Below, piece after piece: positions 50,802 to 59,351 of a stretch of 64,000 nucleotides of DNA (the stretch's first letter is position 1; the number at the start of each line of letters is the position of its first letter). The notes under the pieces were generated by a model. The model was not told the origin of the DNA and searched no databases. It saw only the letters and a program-made list of their open reading frames with translations. Position numbers and translations under genes: made by a program. The DNA is from an uncultured Holophagaceae bacterium (GTDB taxonomy: Bacteria; Acidobacteriota; Holophagae; Holophagales; Holophagaceae): assembly GCA_903857495.1 (NCBI GenBank), contig CAIOFF010000059.1, positions 62,001-126,000 of the forward strand, in the 5' to 3' direction.

Positions 50802-51914
50802 ATGGCCGCCGACGTCCGCCGCCCTGTGGACCGCTGGCTGGTGTTCTTCGCCCTGGCCCTCCTGGCCATCGGCATGGTGTGGATCTATTCCGCGTCGGCC
50901 ATCAAGGCCTCCCAGAACCACGCTGCGGCCACCGCCTTCTTGATGCGCCAGCTGGTCGGCGGCGTCATCGGCATCGCCTTCATGCTGGCCCTCTCCCAGG
51001 TGGACCTCGCCACCCTGCAGGACCACCCGCGACCCCTGATGGTCACCTACTTCATCATGCTCGGCCTGCTGGCGGCGGTGCTGGTCCTCGGTCCCAAGAT
51101 CAACGGCGCCCACCGCTGGCTGCGGCTCGGACCCATGAGCATCCAGCCGTCGGAGCTGTTCAAGCCGGTCTCGGTGCTCATCGCGGCCTACTGGATGGTC
51201 CGGCACCGCGAGGCTTGGCGGAACCACCGGGATGCCCTGCCCAAGCTGCTGAGCCTCGCGGGAATTCTTGTGGTACCCCTGGCTCTCATCCTCCGCGAGC
51301 CCGACTTCGGCACCACCTTCCTCATCGTCTTCGTGGCCTTGATGGTCGTCTACCTCGGCGGTGCGCCGAAGTGGATCTTCGCCCTCGCCATCCCTGTCCT
51401 TGGCGCCCTGGGCACGGCTTTCGTGGTGCTGTCCCCCTACCGCCTGGCCCGGGTCACAAGCTTCCTCAATCCTGAGGCGGATCCCCTCGGCAAGGGGCAC
51501 CAGGCCCTCCAGAGCCTCGTGGCCGTAGGCAACGGTGGGCTCATGGGAGTGGGGCTCGGGGCGGGCCGCCAGAAGCTCTTCTACCTCCCTGAGGCCCACA
51601 CGGACTTCATCTACGCGGTCATCGCCGAGGAGGCCGGGCTCATCGGCACGGTGGCAGTGCTCACGCTCTTCGTGGCCATCCTCTGGCGTGGCTACCGCAT
51701 CGCCCAGCGCGTGGGCGACAGCTACCTGAAGCTCTGCGCCATGGGCTTTGTCCTGCTGCTGGTGGTGCAGGCCCTCATGAACATGAGCGTCGTGCTCTCC
51801 ATGGCACCCAACAAGGGCATCCCCCTGCCCTTCATCTCCTTCGGCCCCAACAGCCTCATCACCAGCCTCATCTGTCTGGGCTTTCTGCTGGCCATCAGCA
51901 AGGACACCGCCTGA
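50802..51914 (+). CDS. FtsW/RodA/SpoVE-family peptidoglycan glycosyltransferase
   Basis: A 370-residue SEDS protein with about ten membrane helices. IYSASAIKA, GAHRWLRLGPMSIQPSELFK and LREPDFGTTFLI are conserved, and LPEAHTDFIYAVIAEEAGLIG favours FtsW-like members. A usual GIPLPFISYGGSSL segment reads GIPLPFISFGPNSL here, so the Gly-Ser pair is altered. SEDS proteins polymerise lipid II with a class B PBP. It begins 2 bases after glmM; division or elongation specificity is uncertain. Confidence 0.9.
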   Translation: MAADVRRPVDRWLVFFALALLAIGMVWIYSASAIKASQNHAAATAFLMRQLVGGVIGIAFMLALSQVDLATLQDHPRPLMVTYFIMLGLLAAVLVLGPKINGAHRWLRLGPMSIQPSELFKPVSVLIAAYWMVRHREAWRNHRDALPKLLSLAGILVVPLALILREPDFGTTFLIVFVALMVVYLGGAPKWIFALAIPVLGALGTAFVVLSPYRLARVTSFLNPEADPLGKGHQALQSLVAVGNGGLMGVGLGAGRQKLFYLPEAHTDFIYAVIAEEAGLIGTVAVLTLFVAILWRGYRIAQRVGDSYLKLCAMGFVLLLVVQALMNMSVVLSMAPNKGIPLPFISFGPNSLITSLICLGFLLAISKDTA

Positions 51915-51917
51915 GGC

Positions 51918-53081
51918 TCACCCCAGGCGCAGGGGCTCGTCGTCGTCCTCGTCCACGAGGGTGATGTTGGAGCCACCGCCGAGCAGCACCGCGTCCTCGA
52001 ACATGTTCTTCAGCTTCGGCTCGAACCGCTCGGCCTGACCCAGGCGCGGGTCCGCCTTCAGGTCCACGCCCGTACGGACGAGACCTTGGAGCTCCGCCGC
52101 CTGCAGTGTGAAGAGCGCACCGAGGACCTTCAGCGGATTCAGCGCGTGCAGGGCTCCCAGGCGCGTGGCGAAGGTGAGGACTGCCGCTTCGAGGCGCGCC
52201 TCGAGGACGATGGTGCGCAGGTCCAGCGGCGCCTCGGCCTTGGCGCCACCGCGGTCCCAGGGCCAGGTCTCCGCCGCGAGAAAAAGGGAGAGTCCAGCTG
52301 CCACCCGCTCCCTAATTTCCGCAGGCACCTCCCACCGCCACCACGCACGCAGGGCGAGGTCACCCAGCGGTGTCGCATAGGCGGGCAGCACGGTCCACGT
52401 GTGCACGCAGAGGCCCCGCGGCAGCCGCCGGTTCAGGCGCTCCAGCAAGTGAGGCAACGCCTCCGCGGGCTCCCGCTTCAGCACCGCATCCATGCACTCA
52501 GCCAGACCGCCGACCAGGGCGGGCAGAGGGAGGCCCACGCTGAGCAGCGGGCGTGGGCGCTTGCCCAGGTCCAAAGCCAGGCCGATGCCCTCAAGGCGGA
52601 ACGCGTGCAGGAAGATTGCATGGAGATCGCCATCGTCGAAGGGGAGTGTGCCGTCTGCCTTCGTGTAGGAGAACCGGATGAGCTGCCGTCTCGTATCAAG
52701 ATGCCAGAGCGCGGCGCGGCGCTTCCGCGCCTTCTCGAGGTGCGGCTTCAGGCTCGACTCGAGGGCGCGCAGATCACTCCGATCTGCCAGACCATGTCGA
52801 GCTGAGCGGAGGATTTCTCCGGCATCCTCCACGAGGTCCGCAGCAATGACTGCCTGCGTCCAGGTGGAAGCGTCGAGCAATTCTTTGCCACCGATGAATG
52901 CATGAAGAGCCAGCAGTGGTGCGGGTTCGAGGCTGCTGCTCGCGGCTTCCATCGCGGCGAGGGTGGCCTGCAGCAGCTGTTTTCTGAGCTGAACTTCGGC
53001 AGGAATCCCTGGAGGGTGGATACGTCCGGTTACGTATCCAGACTCGGAGTTGGACGGAGGAATGGAGGATGGAGAGGTCAT
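51918..53081 (-). CDS. DUF2344-like protein without radical SAM partner
   Basis: A 387-residue protein. About residues 130-260 resemble DUF2344, with LIRFSYTKADGTLPF, the pattern of a His-rich helix, PRPLLSVGLPLPALVGG and LLERLNRRLPRGL. DUF2344 normally sits after a radical SAM protein of the TIGR03960 group or is fused to it. The N-terminal 100 residues are helical. ATG at 53081 with AAGGG upstream is preferred; an upstream extension to 53330 would cover the divergent region. It ends 3 bases from the ftsW-like stop. Confidence 0.65.
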   Translation of the reverse strand: MTSPSSIPPSNSESGYVTGRIHPPGIPAEVQLRKQLLQATLAAMEAASSSLEPAPLLALHAFIGGKELLDASTWTQAVIAADLVEDAGEILRSARHGLADRSDLRALESSLKPHLEKARKRRAALWHLDTRRQLIRFSYTKADGTLPFDDGDLHAIFLHAFRLEGIGLALDLGKRPRPLLSVGLPLPALVGGLAECMDAVLKREPAEALPHLLERLNRRLPRGLCVHTWTVLPAYATPLGDLALRAWWRWEVPAEIRERVAAGLSLFLAAETWPWDRGGAKAEAPLDLRTIVLEARLEAAVLTFATRLGALHALNPLKVLGALFTLQAAELQGLVRTGVDLKADPRLGQAERFEPKLKNMFEDAVLLGGGSNITLVDEDDDEPLRLG

Positions 53082-53328
53082 ATTTGGCCCTTGGATTCCC
53101 AGGATGACAGGGTCAGGGGCGGTCAATCCCGGGAGCGTTATCCACATCCACTGTGGGAACCCGCGGGCCGGAATCCAAGAATTCCTTTCACCAAAAGCCA
53201 CTTGCCGGATTGCCCGGTTTTGGTGGCATGGGCACTCGCGATTGACCGGTTGACATCTGCTTCTGGGTTCGTTCAAGGAACCACTCTTTGCCTTCTTTGC
53301 CCAGTCGAGGCAAGCTGGAAAGACCGCC
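53082..53328. other. Divergent intergenic region (247 bases), longest gene-free stretch
   Basis: This region separates the DUF2344-like gene from the Kdo-kinase-like gene. It contains TTGACA at 53250-53255 but no matching -10 at good spacing, and a small CCACA/TGTGG hairpin at about 53142-53156. No small ORF with a ribosome site stands out. I see no structure I can name. Confidence 0.35.
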
Positions 53329-54039
53329 ATGATCCACGCCCCCTACATCATTCCTCCCCTTCCCGCCGACTGGCCGTACCCACCTGGCGCGCCTCGCCTG
53401 CCCCTGGGCTGCCGGGTGAATCGGGAGCTGCCAGGCCTTGGTGGCGGCTGGCGCATCTGCACCCCCGGGGCCATCGAACCCGCAGGCGTGGCGGTACCCG
53501 TCCCGGGCGCCTTCGGCCGCGGCGGCGTGCTGCGCGTCGGCGACCTGGTGCTCCGCCCCTATCGCCGTGGGGGCCTCCTACGCCATGTCAACGAGCGCAC
53601 CTACCGCTCGAATCTCCGCTTCGCCGCCGAATACGCTGTGCACCGGGGCCTCTGGGAGGCGGGCTTCCCCACCGTGGAACCCATGGGCTACGCGTGGCGC
53701 CCCGTGCGGTTCGGCGTGGAAGGTGTGCTGATCACGCGCCTGGCCGAAGGCGACTCCTGGCCCAACCGCTGGGACCTGAGCGCCGAGCGCGCCGGAGACA
53801 TCCGTCGGGCCCTCGCCTGTCTCTGCGCGTGGGGGCTCTGGTCACCGGACCTGAACGCGACGAACGTGCTGCTGCCGCCGGACGGTGGCGCGCTCTTCCT
53901 GGACTGGGACCGCGCCGGCTTCACGGGCTCCGACGTCGATCTGATGCCCCGCTACCGGGCCCGCCTGGAGCGGAGCCTGCTGAAGCTCCGCGCCCCGGCC
54001 GAGGCCTTCGCGGTCATGGCACCAGAGCCGCGTCCGTGA
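53329..54039 (+). CDS. 3-deoxy-D-manno-octulosonic acid (Kdo) kinase-like protein
   Basis: A 236-residue kinase-like protein. FGRGGVLRVGDLVLRPYRRGGLLRHV is the glycine-rich region of KdkA-type LPS kinases, VHRGLWEAGFPTVEPMGYAW the N-lobe, and SPDLNATNVLL with FLDWDRAG the catalytic Asp and metal-binding Asp loops. KdkA phosphorylates Kdo in the LPS core. The usual His before the DLNA motif is Ser here. ATG at 53329 is chosen. It overlaps the convergent cyclophilin gene by 26 bases. Confidence 0.8.
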   Translation: MIHAPYIIPPLPADWPYPPGAPRLPLGCRVNRELPGLGGGWRICTPGAIEPAGVAVPVPGAFGRGGVLRVGDLVLRPYRRGGLLRHVNERTYRSNLRFAAEYAVHRGLWEAGFPTVEPMGYAWRPVRFGVEGVLITRLAEGDSWPNRWDLSAERAGDIRRALACLCAWGLWSPDLNATNVLLPPDGGALFLDWDRAGFTGSDVDLMPRYRARLERSLLKLRAPAEAFAVMAPEPRP

Positions 54040-54592
54040 TGATCACCGGCTTCACCGGCAGGTTCAGGAAGTCGCTGCGCTTGTTGCTGGTCTTCACGGC
54101 CTTGATGCGGTCGACCACGTCCATGCCCTGGACCACCTTGCCGAACACGCAGTAGCCCCAGGTCTGGTCGTTGGCCTTGCTCTTGAAGTCCAGCGCCGGG
54201 TTGTCCACCACGTTGATGAAGAACTCCGCGGCCGCGCTGTTGGGATCCGGGGTGCGGGCCATGGCGAGCGAGCCCCGCTTGTTCCTCAGCCCCGCCGCCA
54301 GGGCGCGGTCGGCTTCGTTCGGAATGGCAGGGTCCGTCCGCTTCTTGCCGAGGTAGTCCACGTAGCCGCCGCCCTGGATCATGAAACCCGGGATGACACG
54401 GTGGAAGATGGTCCCCTTGTACTGGCCCTTCTTGACGTACTTCAGGAAGTTCTCCACGGTCTTCGGCGCGGCCTCCGGCTCCAGCTCCAGCAGGATCGGC
54501 CCCAGGGTGGTGGTCAGCTTCACGCGGGGCTTCGGACCAGCCATCAGGCCGAGCGTAGCGAGGGACAGCAGGGCGGCGATCAGGGGGCGCAT
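54014..54592 (-). CDS. Exported cyclophilin-type peptidyl-prolyl isomerase
   Basis: A 192-residue protein with signal peptide MRPLIAALLSLATLGLMAG, then a cyclophilin domain: LELEPEAAPKTVENFLKYVK, FHRVIPGFMIQGGGY with the catalytic Arg, GSLAMARTPDPNSAAAEFFI and FGKVVQGMDVVDRI. It is therefore periplasmic. GGAG precedes the ATG. The gene follows the TPR gene on the same strand by 44 bases and its 3' end overlaps the Kdo kinase gene. Confidence 0.93.
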   Translation of the reverse strand: MRPLIAALLSLATLGLMAGPKPRVKLTTTLGPILLELEPEAAPKTVENFLKYVKKGQYKGTIFHRVIPGFMIQGGGYVDYLGKKRTDPAIPNEADRALAAGLRNKRGSLAMARTPDPNSAAAEFFINVVDNPALDFKSKANDQTWGYCVFGKVVQGMDVVDRIKAVKTSNKRSDFLNLPVKPVIITDAALVP

Positions 54593-54636
54593 CAGGATCT
54601 CCGGGGATGCCCCATGGTAGCCGCAACCGGCCCCGA

Positions 54637-56433
54637 TCAGTAGGCGCCCAGGCTCCGGGCGATGGCGTCCCGCTGGCCCTTGAAGCCCTGCTCTTCCCGG
54701 CTCTCCTTGATCACGGACCGGGCCTGCTCGCGCTGGCCCAGCTTCAGCATGGCCTGGGCCCGCATGAGCGCCACCCAGCCCCGCTGCTCCGGTGCCAGGG
54801 ACTTGCCTGGATAGAGGGCCAGCGCGCCCTTGGCATCCCCGGCCTGCAGCCGCAGGTCACCAACCAGGATGCTCACTGGCTCGCGCAGCTCCACCTTCTC
54901 GGTCAGGCGTGGCAGCCAGCCTTCCGCCTCCGCGTGCCGCTGCGTAGCGGTCTCCTTGGGCCCCAGGGGGCGCTGGAGCAGCCGCAGGATCACCTTCACG
55001 CGCTCCGGCCCCGGCAGGGCCCGCGGCAGGGCGCTGCGGACCCCGGGCCAGTTCTCCAGGGCAGCCTCAGCCCTGGCCCGGAGCAAGGCCTCTTCCGGCG
55101 TGTCGCCCTTGGGGGGCATGAGCTTCAGGACCTGCCTGGGCTGGGCCTCGGGCTGGACCTTGGCCAGCGCGGCCTTGCGCGGCGCCACTCGCTGGGCTGC
55201 GGGAACATCGGCCAGCAGCGAGGGCAGGACTTCCAGGAGGCCATGCACGGCGAACAGCTCCGCGACTCCGATCCGCAACCGCGGGTCCAGGGCACCGAAG
55301 TGGCCCGGCTTCATCCGCGTGAGCAGGTCTCCTGGAACACCCTTCTCGAGGCGCTGGCCCACCCAGGCGTTCCAGGCCTCGCCCCAGAGCTTCTTGACCT
55401 CCGCGCCTTCGCGCAGGGCCGGGTCCATCTTGTCAACCACGTTGAGGCACTCTTCCCACTGGCTCTTGCCGGTGAGCAGACGCAGCTCCACGACCTGGGC
55501 CGTCCCCTTGGGCAGGCTCTTGCCGCCTTTCCGCACCTCGGCCAGCAGGGACTCGGCGCTGGGGAGATCCTTGGCCTCGGGCAGGCTCCCGTCCGTCAGC
55601 AGGCTGGCGAGGGCCAGGCGCGCATCATCGGCCTGAGTGGACTTCGGGAAGTCCTTGACCAGCTTCCGGAGCACCTGGGCCGCCCCCTTGGCATCGCCGG
55701 AGCGGCCGAGCAGGCGACCCCAGGCCAGCTCCAGGCGGGGGGTCAGCTCGCTGCTCGGATAGAGCCGGGCGAAGTCCTTGCGCGCGGTCTCGGCCTGGTC
55801 CCGGGCGCCGGTGACCGTGAGCACCTCGGCGATGCCCGCGAGTCCCCGCTCGCTGGGCTTCTGGCTGCCAGTGAAGGGCTTCAGGGCCTGCACGATGGGC
55901 AGCGCCTCCTGGGGCCGTCCCTGCTCCACCAGCAGCCAGATCAGCAGCTCCTGGCAGCCCCGCTTGCGCTCGGCGGGCATGTCCGAGGCCAGCGCCTTGT
56001 GGAGGCGGCCCTCGGCATCCTTGTAGCGCTTCTGGTTGAGGGCATCCTCCGCCAGGATGGTGTTGGCCTCCCCCATGAAGGGTGACGTTGGCCACTGCCG
56101 CTCTAGCTTCTTGAGCGCCACGGCGGCGCCCGGGAGGTTACCCACCCGGGCCTCGAGCATGCCCTGGGCGTAGAGCACCAGCTCCCGCTCAGGCACCTTG
56201 CTGGACTTGAAGCTGTGCCCCTTCAGCCGGGCCAGGGCGGCCTTGATGGAGGCGGCGTTCTCGGCGCCGAGGGCCTCCTTGGCCAGCTCTGCGGCCTGGG
56301 CGTCGCTCATGGCTCCGCTGGAGGCTTTGCCCTGCTTCGTCACCGGCCCAGCCGCGTGGGCCGGTTCCTGCCCCGCGGCCAGGAACGGCGCGACCAGCAG
56401 CAGCGCCGCCGACCCGAGCCGCCGGAAGCTCAC
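54637..56433 (-). CDS. Exported TPR-repeat protein coupled to a response regulator
   Basis: A 598-residue protein with a signal peptide (SAALLLVAPFLAAGQ) and a long series of TPR helices, e.g. AVALKKLERQWPTSPFMGEA, RKDFARLYPSSELTPRLELA and LRKLVKDFPKSTQADDARLA. I choose GTG at 56433, which overlaps the response regulator TGA; GTG 56442 is an alternative. It probably forms a periplasmic or outer-membrane interaction platform. It is translationally coupled to the SHOCT-tailed regulator upstream. Confidence 0.75.
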   Translation of the reverse strand: MSFRRLGSAALLLVAPFLAAGQEPAHAAGPVTKQGKASSGAMSDAQAAELAKEALGAENAASIKAALARLKGHSFKSSKVPERELVLYAQGMLEARVGNLPGAAVALKKLERQWPTSPFMGEANTILAEDALNQKRYKDAEGRLHKALASDMPAERKRGCQELLIWLLVEQGRPQEALPIVQALKPFTGSQKPSERGLAGIAEVLTVTGARDQAETARKDFARLYPSSELTPRLELAWGRLLGRSGDAKGAAQVLRKLVKDFPKSTQADDARLALASLLTDGSLPEAKDLPSAESLLAEVRKGGKSLPKGTAQVVELRLLTGKSQWEECLNVVDKMDPALREGAEVKKLWGEAWNAWVGQRLEKGVPGDLLTRMKPGHFGALDPRLRIGVAELFAVHGLLEVLPSLLADVPAAQRVAPRKAALAKVQPEAQPRQVLKLMPPKGDTPEEALLRARAEAALENWPGVRSALPRALPGPERVKVILRLLQRPLGPKETATQRHAEAEGWLPRLTEKVELREPVSILVGDLRLQAGDAKGALALYPGKSLAPEQRGWVALMRAQAMLKLGQREQARSVIKESREEQGFKGQRDAIARSLGAY

Positions 56434-57077
56434 GAGAGCCACCGGGCGAGGAGGTTCTTCTTGCCGTGCTCGAACTCCTCATCCGAGAGCATGCCCTTCC
56501 CTCTCAGCGTGGCGAGGCGCTCGAGGTCCGCCAGGGCATCCGGCTTCACGGCCCCGACACTGGGCGCCATCTGGTTGGCCAGGATCTCCATGCGCCCGAG
56601 GGTGGTCTCCAGCCGCTCGGCCCGCTCGGTCAGGGTCTTGACCTGGGCGCGCAGCTCGTCCCGCTCGTGGGCCAGATCCCGGCGCTCCATGAGCCGCCGC
56701 AGCGTGTTGCGGAACTGGTCGATCTGCATGGGCTTCGTGACAAAGTCGAAGGCGCCCAGCTCCATGGCCTCCGTGGCCTCGCGCACGCTGCCGAAGCCCG
56801 TGAGCACCAGCACGGTGCAGCTGGGGTTCTGCTTTAGGGCGCACTTGAGGACGTCCATCCCGGTCTTGCCGGGCATCACCAGGTCCGTGATCACCAGGTC
56901 GAAGGGAGGCTTCTCGCTCCGCAGCTTCAGCTCTGCCTCTTCCCCGGTCGCGGCGGTCACCACATGGAACCCCTCCTGGGTGAGGAGGGTCGAGAGGGTC
57001 TCCCGGGGCATGGGATCGTCATCCACCAGCAGCAGGCTGGGGGTCGGGCGGTGGGGTGGCACGATGGGGCGGGTCAA
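56430..57077 (-). CDS. Response regulator with coiled coil and SHOCT tail
   Basis: A 215-residue protein. The receiver (about 10-130) has the DDD acidic cluster, Asp in LVITDLVMPGKTG and Lys in FVTKPM. A coiled coil (about 135-175, LMERRDLAHERDELRAQVKT) follows, and the last 30 residues (LERLATLRGKGMLSDEEFEH) form a SHOCT domain, a short oligomerisation module. No DNA-binding or enzymatic output is present. The start is TTG with AGGGGA upstream. It follows flhB by 94 bases on the same strand. Confidence 0.8.
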   Translation of the reverse strand: MTRPIVPPHRPTPSLLLVDDDPMPRETLSTLLTQEGFHVVTAATGEEAELKLRSEKPPFDLVITDLVMPGKTGMDVLKCALKQNPSCTVLVLTGFGSVREATEAMELGAFDFVTKPMQIDQFRNTLRRLMERRDLAHERDELRAQVKTLTERAERLETTLGRMEILANQMAPSVGAVKPDALADLERLATLRGKGMLSDEEFEHGKKNLLARWLS

Positions 57078-57171
57078 GGGAGTCCCCTGGTGGGATCGAA
57101 GGTGTGCTCTGACAATACCCTCTTCGGAGCGGATGTGCTGGAACTCAAGCCTTGGGATTGTTCCTTTTGCT

Positions 57172-58227
57172 TCAAGCGGCCCCCCTCAGCCGATAGACGA
57201 AGGCAAGCACCTGCGCCACGGCCTGGAAAAGCTCGTTGGGAATGGGTTGGTCCAGCTCCACGGCCCGGTAGAGTGCCCGCGCCAGCTCTGGCCGCTCCAG
57301 GATCGGCACCCCCGTCTCCCGGGCCCGCTCCCGGATCTTCAGCGCCAGGTGGTCCAGCCCCTTGGCCACGCACACCGGGGCGGCGGTCTTCTCGTCATAC
57401 CGCAGCGCCACCGCCACGTGCGTGGGGTTGGTGACCACCACCGTAGCCTTGGGGACCGCCGCGAGCATCCGGCGGCGGGCCGAGGCCATCATGAGGCCCT
57501 TCTGCCGCTGTTTGACTTCGGGACTGCCGTCCGCATCCTTGGCCTCGTCTTTGACCTCCTGCTTGGTCATGCGGATGCTCTTCTCCCAGGAGCTCCGCTG
57601 CCAGGCGAAGTCCGCGACGGCCAGCACCAGCATGGCGAGCATCACGTTGCGGTAGAGCGCGAAGACTGCGCTCTGGAAGAGGTCGAGCGAGTGGCCCAGG
57701 GGCAGCTTCAAGGTGGACAGCAGCACCGGCACCCGGGGCTCCAGGACCGAATACGCCACCCAGGCCAGGAGGGCGAACTTGGCCAGGCTCTTCACCAGCT
57801 CCACCAGGGACTTCAAGGCGAAGAGGCGCTTGAAGCCCTGGGCCGGGTTCAGCCGGTCGAACTTCAGCTGGAGCGGCTTGGTGTTGAAGGTGAACCCCCG
57901 CTGGCTGAAGCCCACCGCCAGGGCCAGCAGCAGGTTGAGGGTGAGGAAGGGCAGCAGCAGCCGCCCCAGGATCTGCATCAGGTCGCCGACCAGGGTGATC
58001 CGGCCCGCTTCGGCCAGGGCGCCGGGCCGGGCCAGCTGAAGGAAGTGCGCCACCTGCTTCGCCAGGAGCGCCACCGTGGCACTGCCTAGACTCAGGAACA
58101 GGAAGAAGTTCCCCCAGAGCAGGATGGCGCCGTCAAAGTCTGCGCTGCGCGGTACCGAGCCCTCGTCCCGGGCCTTTTGCCGGCGGCGGGGGGTGGCGGT
58201 CTCAGTCCGTCCAGGATCCTGAGGCAC
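57172..58227 (-). CDS. flhB: Flagellar export switch protein FlhB
   Basis: A 351-residue inner-membrane protein of the flagellar type III export gate. Four membrane helices occupy about residues 30-210, and the cytoplasmic domain has the autocleavage site in VVTNPTHVAVAL, followed by PVCVAKGLDHLALKIRERA. It switches substrate specificity from hook to filament. GTG start with GGGAGG upstream, one base past the fliR stop. No flhA follows; the next gene is a response regulator. Confidence 0.95.
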   Translation of the reverse strand: MPQDPGRTETATPRRRQKARDEGSVPRSADFDGAILLWGNFFLFLSLGSATVALLAKQVAHFLQLARPGALAEAGRITLVGDLMQILGRLLLPFLTLNLLLALAVGFSQRGFTFNTKPLQLKFDRLNPAQGFKRLFALKSLVELVKSLAKFALLAWVAYSVLEPRVPVLLSTLKLPLGHSLDLFQSAVFALYRNVMLAMLVLAVADFAWQRSSWEKSIRMTKQEVKDEAKDADGSPEVKQRQKGLMMASARRRMLAAVPKATVVVTNPTHVAVALRYDEKTAAPVCVAKGLDHLALKIRERARETGVPILERPELARALYRAVELDQPIPNELFQAVAQVLAFVYRLRGAA

Positions 58228-58228
58228 C

Positions 58229-59014
58229 CTAGCCTCCCAGCAGCTTCAGGGCCAGCCGGGGACCCGACTCCAGCATCGGCCGCAGCCAGGGACCCAGCTC
58301 CCGCAGCATCAGGCCCAGGATCACCATGCCGAGGGAGATCTTCAGGGGGAAGCTCAGCTGGAGCAGCTGGAGCTGGGGCATGAACTTGCCCGAGATGCCG
58401 AGGATGAGGTCCAGCAGGAACAGTACCGCCAGGACCGGAAAGGCCAGCTGGAAGCCCTTGGCCAGCAGCTGGCCGATCAGGGTGATGAGGCCCATGACCT
58501 GCAGCGGGACGCCCTGGCCCATGGGAGCCACCCGGTAGCTGTCCACCAGGGCGAGGATCAGCTGGTGGTGCAGGCCAGTGACGAAGACCATGAGCGTCGC
58601 CATCTGCATCATCAGCGATCCAGAGACCGAGGCACTCTGACCGGTGGCGGGATCCAGGAACTGCACGAAGGAGAAGCCCATCTGCGTGTCCATGAGCGTT
58701 CCTGCGAAGGCGACGGCCTCCAGGATCCAGGCCACCACGGTGCCCAGCAGCATGCCGATGGCCAGCTCACCCGCCATCAGGGCCGCCAGCGCCGGGATGC
58801 CCGTGGGCAGCACGGGAGCAGTGGGCAGCACCGGCAGGATCACTGTCGCCAGCAGGGCGCCCAGGGCTGCCCTGAGCTGCAGGGGCATCTGGTCGGAACC
58901 CAGCATGGGAAAGGTCGCCAGTAGCCCCGTGACCCGGGTCAGCACCAGCACCCACAGGGCCGCCTTGGCCCCCGTGAAGGCCCAGAGCCCAGAGTTCATC
59001 AGGGTCGGCGTCAT
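58229..59014 (-). CDS. fliR: Flagellar export gate protein FliR
   Basis: A 261-residue inner-membrane protein with about six helices. ALWVLVLTRVTGLLATFPML opens as in the family, then ELAIGMLLGTVVAWILEAVAFAG and TGLHHQLILALVDSYRV. FliR joins the FliP5Q4R1 export gate. It begins 7 bases after fliQ's stop and is followed one base later by flhB. Confidence 0.94.
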   Translation of the reverse strand: MTPTLMNSGLWAFTGAKAALWVLVLTRVTGLLATFPMLGSDQMPLQLRAALGALLATVILPVLPTAPVLPTGIPALAALMAGELAIGMLLGTVVAWILEAVAFAGTLMDTQMGFSFVQFLDPATGQSASVSGSLMMQMATLMVFVTGLHHQLILALVDSYRVAPMGQGVPLQVMGLITLIGQLLAKGFQLAFPVLAVLFLLDLILGISGKFMPQLQLLQLSFPLKISLGMVILGLMLRELGPWLRPMLESGPRLALKLLGG

Positions 59015-59021
59015 GGGCGAC

Positions 59022-59300
59022 TCAGGACAGCTGCCGGACGAGCGTGTTGAAATCGGTGAACATGCGGGTCGTGAAGTGGACCATCGTCTGCATCATCCAG
59101 GGAAAGCTGAAGGCGACCACCAGCATCACGGCGATGACCTTGGGCACGAAGGCGATGGTCTGGTCCTGGAGGCTGGTCACCACCTGGAACACCGAGACGA
59201 TGAGACCCACCACCAGCGACACCAGCAGCGCCGGTCCCGCCACCAGCAGCGCCGTCTTGAGCGCCTCCTTGCCGATCTGGGCGATCACGAGCTCATTCAC
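59022..59300 (-). CDS. fliQ: Flagellar export gate protein FliQ
   Basis: A 92-residue protein with two membrane helices: ALLVAGPALLVSLVVGLIVS and VIAVMLVVAFSFPWMMQTMV, separated by the conserved VTSLQDQTIAFVPK loop. Four copies line the export gate. The start is GTG with GGGGAGG upstream. A 7-base tandem repeat lies in the gap from the fliP stop. Confidence 0.95.
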   Translation of the reverse strand: MNELVIAQIGKEALKTALLVAGPALLVSLVVGLIVSVFQVVTSLQDQTIAFVPKVIAVMLVVAFSFPWMMQTMVHFTTRMFTDFNTLVRQLS

Positions 59301-59316
59301 AGCCCACCTCCCCGGC

Positions 59317-59351
59317 GATAGCCGATAGCTGATAGCTGATAGCTGAATACC
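59317..59351. repeat. Tandem heptamer repeat between fliP and fliQ
   Basis: Plus-strand GATAGCC, GATAGCT, GATAGCT, GATAGCT then the diverged GAATACC form four to five 7-base units. It fills most of the 51-base fliP-fliQ gap, directly upstream of the fliQ ribosome-binding site. Copy number could change by replication slippage and would alter spacing, not reading frame. Confidence 0.85.

Noticed and set aside
59317-59351. CRISPR-like array
   Set aside because: Units are only 7 bases with no spacers, so this is a simple tandem repeat.
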